Source: Chimonanthus salicifolius
Lineage: Eukaryota; Streptophyta; Magnoliopsida; Laurales; Calycanthaceae
Length of the DNA stretch: 64,000 bases
Reading direction: 5' to 3'
NCBI GenBank assembly: GCA_013350335.1
Contig: CM023536.1
Span: forward strand, 13,149,520 to 13,213,519
Within the stretch, counting starts at the first letter, position 1; every line of letters starts with the position of its first letter. The translations under genes were made by a program, and so were the position numbers. Below the pieces are notes generated by a model. That model had not been told where the DNA came from. It made no database searches and worked only from the letters and a program-made list of their open reading frames with translations. Below, one piece after another: positions 1-11,600 of this stretch.

Positions 1-1503
1 AATCTTATCGTAAATTGTGCTTTTGTCCCAAAAATTTGCACCATGTTTTGTTGTTCTTAAATAGTTTCTTCATAACTGCATCTACAGCTCGATCATCTAG
101 CTGTACCAGGATTCAGAGGAATAGTGTAACATGTTATGTCTGAAGTATATGTACGTGTGTATGTATAAGTTCCATAAACACACTGAATATGTACACATTT
201 GAGGGTCAGTGTTTCACTTATAAAAGTTGGCATTATCACTCAGTGATGAGGAGACTTGGTATAAGTTTCTGAATTTTCTTTTCTTTTGACAGAGATTCCC
301 TCTAAAATATAGCTATATGTCCATTTCGCCTCGGCAGAAGTCGTGTAAACTTTGGTTTATAAAGCACTTGGCAACAAAGAGACTTTTTTGGTTTAAGATT
401 CTGATTATTCTTTACTTGAGAGAGATCCCTCCCAAATATAAAGATTTTTTATATGTCTAACTAGCATTAGCAAAAGCTGTAAAATATGGACGAAAGATAT
501 TTCGGGTTCAACTGAATTGAGAAGACAAAAGTTTGGAGGTGGCTAACTAAAAGGATCACATTGAAGAAGTACCCCACAAAAATAATAGATTTGTTGCAAA
601 ACACAATGCAGACTTGGTAGAGAAAAATAATTTATCAATTTTTCCAAAAACAGTTAATCTAATTATCAGAATTCAATGTCATTAAATTTTCTGTTTCTCA
701 ATAAACTTTTTTTCTTAGCACTAGTTCTTCATCCTTCTTTTGGGAAGTTTTGGAGTCTCTAACATAGAAGTGAACACAATAACTCCCTCATCAGGGAAAC
801 AGTGTGCAACCATTATGTGTTGGCAATGGCTACTAGATCATATGATTTTGGAATTATTGCATGCAACAAACAATATATACCTCAAAACATGATAAAAAAT
901 AGTAAAGATTATCATCATCATCAAACTGGAATCACAATTCTACTATAAAAACTTAAATGGTAAATAATAAGAAATAAAAAATACAAGCTCTATGGTTCAT
1001 GGTCAATGATACTTCGGATAATAATCATAGAGAGATGAAATAATTGATGATGTACTAAACCTACTGGTAAGGGGCTACTATTTAGAAGGAAAGGCGTACC
1101 ATGTTAAGGGGCTCAGGCTGTGGTTCCAGTCTTATATGAACATTTGAAAGCAGTAATATCAAATTCTCCCTCTGGTTTCTGACATTGTCTCTCTGCATAA
1201 TCATAGAGATACCACATGAAGAGGTCAAATAATAAACTTGAAATTCAAACACCCTTGCCTTAAATTCAAATGATTTATAATTGTCACCACTTCAGAAAAG
1301 GAACAAGAGATCATTTATTAAACAAACTAAAATCATCATCATTTCAACATTGGGTCCTATGGAAATCCAACAGACCTGAAATCCAAACATAGCCCATAAC
1401 CAATCAAGAAGATCCAAGTCTCCGGTTTTCTGCCTCTGCTGCTCAAAAGTAGTAGGCCAATTCAAGCCAGAGTGTTTGACAGAGCTGCTACAGCTGCTTT
1501 TAT
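1..1503 (-). pseudogene. Callose synthase (GSL family, CALS9/10-like) fragment, broken
   Basis: Three exons of a callose synthase (1,3-beta-glucan synthase, plasma membrane) can be read in order on the minus strand: 1503-1376, 1192-1100 and 100 to the left edge. Exon one encodes the conserved stretch ending DLDLLDWLWAMFGFQ. Exon two begins RDNVRNQRENLILLL and ends PEPLNM. Exon three encodes LDDRAVDAVMKKLFKN and then a KTWCKFLGQKHNLR-like stretch. All have AG acceptors, exons one and two have GT donors, and the phases agree. Two lesions are visible. A one-base deletion after the codons for SNT (near 1463) shifts the frame of exon one, which is 128 nt instead of 129. The end of exon three reads CG-ATAAGATT where CG-GTAAGATT is expected, so the donor is lost and a stop follows at 7-5. 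Either lesion could be a sequencing error, but together they suggest a decaying gene or gene fragment. The sub-type is uncertain. The family protein is about 1,900 aa, so most of the gene is outside or missing. Confidence 0.72.
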
Positions 1504-1883
1504 CTGGTGGAACAATAAAACAGTGTACAGAACTCAGAACAATAAAACATCATAATATTCTTTTTAATAGCAGAGGATAATTCAGTACATAAAGCACTCA
1601 TAAAGCATTAAATAATTTTTAAAAAACTGGACATAATTTGTTGAATCTATTCCATTGATACTTTAACAAAAAAAAATCAGTTGAAATTCACAACTTCGGT
1701 AATGGGTTTAGTAGTAAGATCTATGTATCAAAATGAGACTCAATGAAAATAAAAATGCTTTTTTTAAATACTTTAAATTATTATTAGTGTTAATCACTTA
1801 ATCAATTTTTTAGACTGCATCCTCTACATCTCTATGTGGAGATGAGCGCATTCCCATACTGTGGGATGCTCCACCCGTCTTCT

Positions 1884-2038
1884 TTAATTAAAAGAAATTG
1901 CCAAGCCCAAACTTTTCTTGAACTTGACGTCCGTTACCGGCTTTGTTGGACCCGCCGCATTTTGCTCAATGTGATTCTTCGTCCTCTTCACTTTTCCATC
2001 TTCGCTAGTACCATATAACTCAGACGGAATATCGCAAC
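1884..2038 (-). other. Unidentified open frame behind a splice-acceptor-like site
   Basis: On the minus strand a TTTTGCAG acceptor-like sequence (just above 2038) precedes about 50 open codons, ending with TAA at 1886-1884. The frame encodes a hydrophilic, Lys-rich peptide (reads CDIPSELYGTSEDGKVKRTK, then a stretch ending LAISFN). I do not recognise the family. It could be the terminal exon of a gene truncated by the neighbouring LTR relic, or chance. There is no upstream exon in the window to support it. Confidence 0.2.
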
Positions 2039-2059
2039 CTGCAAAATAAACTTACTTTT

Positions 2060-2680
2060 CAAGTCATACCTGCCTGTTGACCTTTTGTTTCTTCTCTTTT
2101 TTCTTCATGCGGCCCGACTAGTAGGATCCCTCTGCTGTCTGGTTCTTGAGGACACAGATCATAAAGCAATTCATGGTGTGATCGTGAGTCACAACAGGCC
2201 TGTAGCAGCCAAGTAGCGGCGAAGCAAGGAGATTCAGCCAGCGTACAGAGAACTGGCTGAGTAATCTGGGCTTGGTTGTACTTGAGCACAGAGAGGTGCT
2301 GCCTGCTTGAAGAGGCAGAACATACAGCAGTCCATATACTGTTGCGTGGAGTGAATCTCTGAGAAAACCAGCAAGAGAAGTATCTGACAGTAAACCTGTA
2401 ATACAGTGAGGACCAAGAGAGAGGCAGCTAGGCATACAGGAGATCAGCAACGTGCTGATCGTCAGTTGCAGATTCGTGGAGCTACTGTATTTATGTTTGA
2501 ATTACAAACTTTTGAATCTCTCTTGTAGGATTGTATTATTCTTTTCTCTTAATAAAAGGATTTATCACGTTCCGTAGACGTAGGCCAGGCGACGCCGAAC
2601 CACGTAATTTGCTGGTGTTGTACTGTGCTTATTTTTTCCGTTCGATTTCTTATTTATTCCTCTAATAACACTAACACTAA
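2060..2680 (+). mobile_element. Copia-type LTR relic
   Basis: The segment ends in a signature shared with the better-preserved LTR at 33753-34107: a GTAGACGTAGGCC...GCCGAACCACGTAAT block (about 2571-2610) followed by a T-rich tail. The matching block in the other LTR is GTGGACGTAAGC...GCCGAACCACGTAT. A leader-like sequence with an AATAAA-type stretch (about 2550) precedes it. No paired LTR, primer-binding site or clear target duplication was found, so the ends are approximate. Confidence 0.45.
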
Positions 2681-2689
2681 TATCTTAAT

Positions 2690-3290
2690 CAACTCGAGAT
2701 CATCCTCCGTAGAAAAACTAGCTGCAAAACTAACGTTTTCAGGGACCATGTGGCATTGTTGGCATGAGCAAAACAACAGGATATTCAAGCACTGCCAAAA
2801 TTCAACTGAAAGGATCTGTTTCTTCATTTTGAGTGACATAAGAGACAAAATTCTTTTCCTTCTCTCAAATGACAAACTCAATCATGTGAAAGGGGATTTC
2901 CCTGCTTTATGGAACTTACCATCACCACCAACTATCCCTCCAAAACCTCCTGATATGGTTAGATTTGGCCGGAATATTACAACGAAGATTTCTGCACTGA
3001 TCCACTATCTTAGAAGTGGTGAGGAAGATTGCCTTGCTGCAATCTTCATGGACTTTAGTAATGCTATCATGGGAACTCTTCTCTTACCAAGTTCTGGCAA
3101 CGATATTATGCTTTACCACCAAACACACAGTGCTGCTCTCCATTCTGTGCTTGTTAGACTGAAATGGCCTTTGGATAACATTGTGATGTTTTCCAATGAA
3201 CATCTGCATTCTTTCTGCTCAGCTTTTGTTAACTGGACTACCATTTTTATCTCACTTAAAACTGGAATTTTCTGCAAACCCAACTAGCCA
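2690..3290 (+). mobile_element. LINE 3' region relic
   Basis: An open frame over 2625-3287 contains WHCWHEQNNRIFKHCQNSTE followed by a helical D/R/K-rich stretch. This is the pattern between the zinc-binding reverse-transcriptase tail and the RNase H-like domain of plant L1-type LINE polyproteins. It is followed by a proline-rich linker (PPTIPPKPPDMVRFGRN) and a decayed RNase H-like part. No poly-A tail or target duplication was resolved. The frame is open but is better read as a transposon remnant than as a host gene. Confidence 0.45.
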
Positions 3291-3539
3291 GCTGACTGCC
3301 TTGGCTGTGCTCCATCTCTTTGTTCTAGGCTGGCCTTGCTTCTGGACACTGGTTTGTGGGCAGTTTTTCTTTTTCTTTGCCTGACCTGGCTCCTTCTATT
3401 CTATTTTATCTAGGCTTCAATTTGGACCTTGGCCCATTTGGGGACCCAAATTCTTTTCCTTACTCGGGTTGTGGATTGTCTTTATTATTTCTCTGTCTTA
3501 TTCTATGTTTTTGTTTTGGGTTTTTTTTTTTAATAAATA

Positions 3540-4080
3540 ACTAATCAATCATTCAAAAATATATATAAATTAAAAAATATAAATAATTAAAAAATAAAAT
3601 TTTAAAAATTATTAAACTAATTTTGAAGGGAATAAAAAATGCTGAGGTATTTTACAATATTGTCCTTATAATAGTACAAAGTTGTAGGGTTGGTCTGAGA
3701 GTTAAGTGTTCGTCTCATTAAGCGATTTCTTTAATTTGATTCAAACTCAATCTCAATAAAGGATTATTCTAAGTAGACTTATCGGATGTGTTTAGATTGA
3801 GAGATTTTCAAATATCATGAAAGACTAATAATGAAAATAATTAAAGTAGCTTTAAAATTTTACAAGTGTTCAAACCTTTAAAAAAATATTTTAGTGAAAT
3901 AAGTAAAAGTATGGTGGATAGGAACGTGGATTAAATTTTAACTCGTATGATGATTTTAACTTAAAAATCAAACTAATATAATCTATAAAATTTTCACAAA
4001 TCTAGAGCAATAAGGTATTTAAATTTTTTAAGAAGTCTTCTTATTCGTGTTCGGTTTTAAAAGAGACCGTTTCTCGTCAA
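3540..4080. other. AT-rich intergenic spacer with a possible SINE-like segment
   Basis: This is mostly A/T sequence without a credible frame. Within it, about 3684-3790 resembles a tRNA-derived SINE head (TTGGTCTGAGAGTTAAGTG, then a TTTGATTCAAACTC box-B-like site), followed by text like that downstream of box B in the SINE copies at 29492 and 56239. The similarity is weak. Confidence 0.3.
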
Positions 4081-4399
4081 TTCTAGCAGCCATTGGAATC
4101 GTCTTCAACCAGCAAACGTGGACAGAAATCGGACGGCTTTATTTTTCTTCATCCGACCTCAGCTATGACTCTGCTCGGCGGTGGCTGACCTCCTCTCCTC
4201 TCCTCGGATGAAATTCGTGCGGACAGCGGAAAACCCTTCTCCTTCCATTTCCGAGAAGAGGCGCACCCCTTTATAGCCCCCGTGCCGTCTCGCCTGCCCT
4301 TTGCTGCTCCTCTACCTACTCAATTCGCCCCCATCCGCCCCTCTTTTGCCAACCCATCTCCGCTGAACTCAGTCACCACTGCCTTATCCCTCCACCCTA

Positions 4400-4431
4400 A
4401 CCAGACTATCTACTCCAGGAGATAGTCTGGT
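4400..4431. promoter_or_regulatory. Perfect 12-bp inverted repeat upstream of the GT8 gene
   Basis: ACCAGACTATCT at 4400-4411 is the exact reverse complement of AGATAGTCTGGT at 4420-4431, separated by the 8-nt loop ACTCCAGG. It lies about 375 bp before the start codon, in the promoter or 5' leader. It could form a hairpin in RNA or act as a palindromic protein site. Its function is unknown. Confidence 0.6.
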
Positions 4432-4733
4432 CCCATATCAGCCCGGACCAGCTTCTTGTTGACTGCCTAGGGTCCGATTTATCTGCTATCTGCCTGAGGC
4501 CCGTTTTCCGCCCGGACCCATTTCAAATAAAAGAAACAGCAGCAGTGCCGCGGCGGTGCGTTTCTAAGCCATATAACGACTGAGTCTGAGAAGAAGAAAA
4601 GTCCCGTTGCATTTCTGGGGTTTCAACGGAAGCTTCTGTTCAACATCCAATTTTTCTACATTTCTCCATTTCACATTCCTTTTCTTTTAAAGATAACCAT
4701 CTGCTTTCTTCTTCAATTTCAGCATCTATTCTC

Positions 4734-4805
4734 ATCTATAAAATCTCTTTCTCCCTTCCTGCGAAATTCAAATTCAACTTTTATTTTCATCATTCCAGAA
4801 TAAGG
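4734..4805 (+). promoter_or_regulatory. Putative TATA box and short 5' leader of the GT8 gene
   Basis: CTATAAAATCTC starts near 4736 and is a good plant TATA box, about 70 bp before the ATG at 4806. The 5' leader would then be short and C/T- and A-rich. A second candidate, TTTATAGCCC near 4270, would give a leader of about 500 nt that includes the inverted repeat at 4400-4431. The sequence alone does not decide between them. Confidence 0.4.
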
Positions 4806-5042
4806 ATGAGATCCCCTACTTTGAATCTTGTCCCTCTTCTAATCTTCTTTCTAGCACTGGGTGGGATTCAGAATCGAGCATCGGGATCTGGATCGGAGGC
4901 ATATGTTACTCTGCTCTATGGAGATGAATTTCTACTTGGCGTTCGTGTCCTTGGGAAGTCGATAAGGGATACAGGATCAACGAAGGATATGGTGGTTCTT
5001 GTGTCTGATGGAGTCACCGATTATGCCAAAAGGCTGCTTCAG
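4806..5042 (+). CDS. IPUT1: GT8 gene exon 1
   Basis: Encodes residues 1-79: the hydrophobic N-terminus and the first GT8 strands, ending KRLLQ. The donor is CAG|GTAATT, phase 0. Confidence 0.93.
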
Positions 5043-5603
5043 GTAATTGATGTTTATGTTTCTCTTAATGGAAACCTGTAATATAATTAGGAATCTTCAT
5101 CATAAGAAGCTTAAGGGCTGGTTTGGTTGGAATCAGTAGACTTTTAACCGTTTGTTCAGTAAATTCTGCAACATAAGAATAGTCCCATTTTATGTGTATA
5201 GATTTGGAATTATTAGCTGGAATATGAATATTCTATTATCAAGTGTCCCAATTTTGAGTTCCAAAATTGAACATTATGATGAGAATTAATAAATCTCATG
5301 AAATTGGAATTATGTGGGATTTCATAATTCCTACTGAAGAATTCATGCTTATTAGACAGGCCTTAAGAGATAAACCCATACAAATACTGTCATGCATGTT
5401 AAAAACTGATTTGTTTGAATTTTTTTGCGCATGGAAATTCATCCACGAAGCTGAACAAGACATTGATGTTTTGCACGAACTAGAATCTGGACATTAACAT
5501 CTTAGTCAATGTTGGATTTGGGGCATAGGAATTGTTCAATGAATTTATTTAAATTGAAGAGTTTTCTGTTACTCTAGCAGAAAATGTTTACAAAAAAATC
5601 TCC

Positions 5604-5665
<62 letters not shown>

Positions 5666-8600
5666 TTCGGCTTTGGAGCTAGTAGCCCAAAATCACTTTG
5701 TTTAGAAATATACAAACTGCATGATGGATCTCTCTATCTACCCCCCTCACCATGTGAAACTGTTGAAGTTTGTAAAAAAAATTATTGGCTAGGTTTTTGA
5801 TGTAATCACCAAATGGTTGGTAATGTAATTGATTCTATAGAAATATCAATTTAGCTCAAACTAGTAGCAGAACCATGGAGAATATCAATGTGTAATACCC
5901 ATCCAACACTAAACAAACTGATGATTGCATGTCCTGATGGAATATCTGGGGCAAATACAATTTTGAGTACTTCAAAACAGATAATACGAGTTTTATTTAT
6001 GTTTTATAATGTATTCCTTGTTTTATTATCTTCTTTATTTATTTACGTGTTTTTAGGTCTGGACAATTGCAGGCTGATGGTTGGATTGTGGAGCTTATAA
6101 GTCTTTTGGCCAACCCAAATCAGATACGACCAAAGAGGTTTTGGGGTGTATACACCAAACTAAAAATATTTAACATGACAAACTATAAGAAAGGTAACTA
6201 TTTTCCTTCTTCAGTTTGATTGTTCTAGTGTTTGTCTTTTTTCATTTGTTGGCCTAATTGGCTATCTTTTTTCATATTTACGTCCCACTACCGTAATGTA
6301 ATGATAATGAAAGCTGAATATTTTATGAACTGAATCACCAGGTTTTAATTACGCTACATACAAGAAAACATATGGTGAATGGTTTCCTTTCTGTTTGTCA
6401 CTGTTGAATTTAATTACAGATGATAGTTTTATTGCTAAATGGTATCTGGGATACCTTAGCAAATTCAATGTGTACTGAGTCAATTGTTTTCTGCAGTTGT
6501 CTATCTTGATGCAGATACGATTGTGGTAAAAAACATTGAGGATCTTTTTAAATGTCGGAAGTTTTGTGCAAACTTGAAGCATTCTGAAAGGTTGAATTCT
6601 GGAGTTATGGTGGTGGAGCCGTCTGAAGCTGTTTTCAAAGACATGATGAGTAAAGTTAATACCTTGTCTTCATATACTGGAGGTTCTTCTCTTCTCCCAC
6701 ATGTCATTTTGCATTTCTTCTATTTCCTCAAGACCTGAAACTTTTCTTAAATGTGCGTAATTTTTTAAAACAATTAGTTAAAGCCAATGATAAGTGCCAA
6801 CTCAATCCTAGATAGATGGGATAAATGGATTTGTTGATGACAATGGTTTGTAGTTTTCTTCTCTAATCCATCCTTTGTACTTGCTCTGAAAGTGAATAAT
6901 TGAGCAAGTTTGCAATTTCTGTTTCCTCCATGTATGCATGACTAAATTACCACAATTATACAATATAGATTAGCATTTTGTTTATCGTTCAGTTAGCATT
7001 GTCATCTCAGGTTTCAGGGATCATAGATCGTATCTTGCCTATTGCGAATAGGACCTAAATCACTTGTTCTAAACTTAGTGTTGGCTAATGTTATTTATGG
7101 ATATGTTTAGCACCCCCATAAAACTGAAGGATGGTTTGCTTTATTTTATCTTTTCTTTGGTTCCTCAACAAGAAATTCTGGGTCATCTGTCCCTGGCTAA
7201 TTTAATAAATCAGTTACAATCCAAAAAAGAAAAAAAGTCCCTGGCTAATTTTAGGCTCTTTCTTTCGAACAGGAGATCAGGGTTTTCTGAATTCGTACTA
7301 TGATGGGTTTCCCAATGCACATGTCTTTGATCCAAATCTATCACAAGATATGAGAAATTCTAGGCCAGTACCTGAAATGGAACGTCTTTCTACTCTATAC
7401 AATGCGGATGTTGGTCTGTACATGCTAGCCAATAAGGTAAGTAATTTTTATTCATATATATGGTTCACAGTATGAATAATAACCCTGTTATGACATAGTA
7501 ATACACTTGTAATAATTTTCAAGCGTTATTGCTGGTCTTGAATAGACTTAGTTTAGACTGATCTTATATATATCTCTCAAAGAAAAAAATATTAACCTCA
7601 TTTATGTATGTGTATATGATTACATACATATACAAAAACATACACACACGAGCATCTTTGGATGGGAATTGCAATTTTATCGAGGCACATAAGCAAGGAC
7701 AACTGTAAAAAGGAAAAGCTAGATGTAACTGTCAAGGAGGATTACCAAAAATAGGAGGAAAGCAAACTTTGAAGAAATAATTCCCAAAGAATAATGACGA
7801 AAATCAACCCCACAACATGTTTTTGTTCTTATTTATTTATTTTTAATTTGGTGATATGGCTTGAATCCGAAACCTCTATGGTTGTGAACTTGACACTTAC
7901 TCATTGTGCTACAAGCTCCTTCCTTTTGCTGAATATCTTGTTCATACTTTTTCTTAGTAGATCTTCTATTATTCTATTATTTCCTTATGGAACAAATAAA
8001 TTCTAACAAACATATGAATCCAAAGAATGTAATAGGAGAGAGAAGTTTTTCTTCCTAGCATAGAATAGACTCACCACTGAATTAAGGATGATGCACTGAA
8101 TGATACAATGTATAATCTACAAAATTGTACATTATACTTTGTATCAATTGTACATTATACATTGTATCAGTGAACACCAAAGAACTAAGAAGGTGCTCCA
8201 GATTTTTGCAGAAGCACAATGAATTAAGACATGATTTACCTCTTTCCTTCTTGAAACATTTAGGTTGCCTCAAAACATTAGAGACAACCATTGGCAATAA
8301 CTATTTGTCTTTTCCTGAAGTGGTCATTTGTGATAATTTTATCATGGATCGTATTCCATCCAAAAGCAATCACCCTATGCTAATAGGTTATTTCCATGTG
8401 AAGGAGAAAGTGACACACTACCATGGCGTGTTATGGTGGCAGGAGCGAAGTGAACTGTTGGGTGATTTTTTAAGTAACATTTCTATATGACAGGATTCAT
8501 ATGTAACTGATTGTTTCACCATATTTTGGAAGATCGGTTCGTGTTACCAGATTCAAGGGCTTATGTTAATTCCAGTCTTGTGATGTTTTCATCCCAATCA

Positions 8601-11600
8601 TGGCTGGAATCAAGTGCAATCGCGAAATGCTATTTTCATTTTTTGCCACTTTTTCCTCGTATCTGTTTGGACATGCAGGCATCATAGGCACATTTTTGGA
8701 TGGATCACGTGTTGTCTAACATGATCAAATTCTCTATTCATGTTGTGTTTTATGCGGGATCAGATAGCCTCTCTTAGCATCCAGTTTCAAATGATACAAT
8801 CTTGGTGTCCTGCAAACTTCCCAACCTGTTGATTACATCTTGTGAATGAGTTATCACACAAGCACGGAGACATATACACACACACAAAGAGGAAAGGAAT
8901 AAACAATCTTGTCATGTTGTGTACTTGTTTCAATTAAATGGTACATTCAATTCTCTAATGAAACTGGGATTTTTTTTTGTTGGTTTTCCCTGTTAGCAGA
9001 AAGCATGTGCCCTTGTAACCATGTAATTGAAAGTTGCCAACTTTTCTCTTTACTGGGGTGTTTGTTACTGATACATTTCAAACATTTTTAATTTTTTTTC
9101 CCCCTTAAAAGTTTCCGTAATTTTAAAATGGCCCTCTTTATGTGCTATTGGTTTCCTACTCCTCCCCCCGAAAAATTAAAAAAAAAAGGGAGAAAAAGAA
9201 GAAAATTTTATGTACTTGTAATTATGTCCTTGTTCATATAGTTTTTTTTTTTTTTTGAAAGGTACTTATTCATATAGTTTTATTCATATTAACTATGGAA
9301 TTAAGATTTATATGAAACACATTTTTAAGAGGGTTCAATAGACATTTTCAATCTATATTATGTGGAAATGTATCAATAGATGGAGTTTGTGTTGATGCTA
9401 TCCACCTATTTCTTTGACAAGGTTGGGTGATGGTGGGTAACACCTTGGAATAACACAAATGAAATTGGACAGTCCTAGAAAAAACATTATCAAGGGGATT
9501 AGGAAAACCCAGAGTAGCCTTGAAAATCAACATCTTGTGCTCCTAGGTCATTACCCTGTGAATGGGAGAATGAAGCTGTTACTTTTGTTTTTGACCATGT
9601 CTATACATCAAACAGTGTTTTGTTGAGATGGGTATGTCAAACATAGGCCTGTTCATGGGCTGTATTCGGGCTGGGCTTTCGTTTATCATAGCATAGCCCA
9701 TTTTGGATAACTAAAAGCCTTAGCCTGCCTGCAGCCTGTCAGTCTTTTCAATGTTAAAACTGAGCCCATCCATTTGAAAAATTATGAAGCCCAAGCCCTC
9801 CCGTTGAGACTATTAAAAATTAATCCTTTCAGATTGACAGTAAGCATGTTAAGTTACAAGTAGACTAAAATTTAGCCCAAAACTAATCTTAGAGGTCAAA
9901 ATCATCAAGCTGCCTTAAAAATCACCAAAACATGGATGCCTAGTTACTAACATTAAGATTTTAGGCTGAAATTTGGTATATTTGTAGTTCATAAAGTTTG
10001 ATTTCAATCTGAATCATTGATTTCCTAATGAATTTCAAGATAACTTAAAAGAATGAAAATGGATCAGGTGTACACATAATTATATATGGCTACATAGACC
10101 GAAAGGCTTCTTATCCAAGCCCAAGCCCAAGCCCATCCATTTAGCTAAATGGACTAAAAATTTAGGCCAAGCCCGGACTTACAGGCTGTTTCATTTGTTC
10201 AAACCGTGGTTCCAAATCTCAGCCGAGATCTTGGTCCTGATATCGGTCGAGATTCAGTAATATCGATTGGGCATTTTTTTTAAAAAAAAGAAAAAAAATG
10301 AAATTACTTAAAATAATTCATTTTTTAACTATTTATTTATTTTTATTTCTACAATTCATAACTTAAAATAACACTCATTAACTAAGTAAATAAATTATGA
10401 AATTACTTCTACAAAATTTCCTCATTTACCTATTTTTTTTTTGTAATTTTTCACCATTTTATTACAAATTATTTAATTTCACGATATTGTAACTTTAAAA
10501 TTATATTAGAAGATGTAAATGCTTGATATTTTATGAAAAAATTACATATTCAGTGAACATATAATTATCTGCATTTACTGCAATTTTTTCAGATTTTGTT
10601 CAAAAAATAAAAACACTCAAGAGGGAGAAAAAATTCGGCCCAGACCTCGGCCAAAACCAAGATCTCGCCGATATGCAATATCGCCCGAGATCTTAGTTGG
10701 GCCGATTTTTCTACCCCTGGTTCAAACCTATTTTTTACGACGGGTTTGGGTGGGGCTCAGGCCATGTTTGGGTTGTAATGGCCTACACCAATGGAGGGTG
10801 CTTGAGAGAGAGTTCGGCCATAGAGAGTTCACGCAAGTGAGAGGTGCAAAAAGTCCCACATTGCCTAGGACAAGGAGCAGAGTCCAGAGAGGAGGATATA
10901 AGCTAACGCTCTCCTCCCTTCTAGCACAACGCGTTTTGGGCTTAAGTGTGACACTTGGTGTGATATCTTGACCCATGAGCCAGAGGCCAGACCCTAGAAA
11001 GGCTGATCCAAGTAAAACTGGGCCCTGTCGGACGGACCAGCAAAGTGGGCCGGTCTATCCCACAGCCCAGCTGTGGGTGGGAGTTGTGGAAAGTCCCACA
11101 TCGGAAGTTGAGGATTTTGAGAGGGGGTTTATAAGTAGCCTTACTACCTCAAACCAACAAGACGCGTTTTGGACCCGGACTTGGGGCGGATCCGATCCAA
11201 AAACCGTGTGGGCTCGAATGTGTGGGGCCCAAAGCGGACAATATCTTGCTGGGCCGAGCTCCAAGCCCTTTTTATGGGCCGGGCTATTACACTTGGGCCC
11301 AATGCAAAGCTGTGAGGGTGTATGAGCCCCAAAGTGGACAATATTGTGCTAGCAGGACGAGACGTTACAAATGGTATAAGAGCCCGGTTCAACTCTCAAA
11401 CCAAGGTGTGGGAAGATGAGAGTGTTAGAGCCGGGGACGACACTTGTCCAAAGGGGGTGGGATTGTAATGGCCAGCACTAGTGGAGGGTGCTTGAGAGAG
11501 AGTTCGACCATAGAGAGTTTGCTCAACTGAGAGGTGCATAAAGTTCCACATTGCCTAGGACAAGGAGTAGAGAGGCAGATATAAGCTAACGCTCTCCTCC

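Noticed and set aside
1..10. AT-AC (U12-type) intron at the end of callose synthase exon three
   Set aside because: The sequence ATAAGATT lacks the U12 donor consensus ATATCCTT; a mutated GTAAGA donor is simpler.
8125..8490. 121-codon plus-strand open frame in GT8 intron 4
   Set aside because: Starts inside a 22-bp tandem duplication, has no domain I recognise, and lies in an intron of a well-supported gene.
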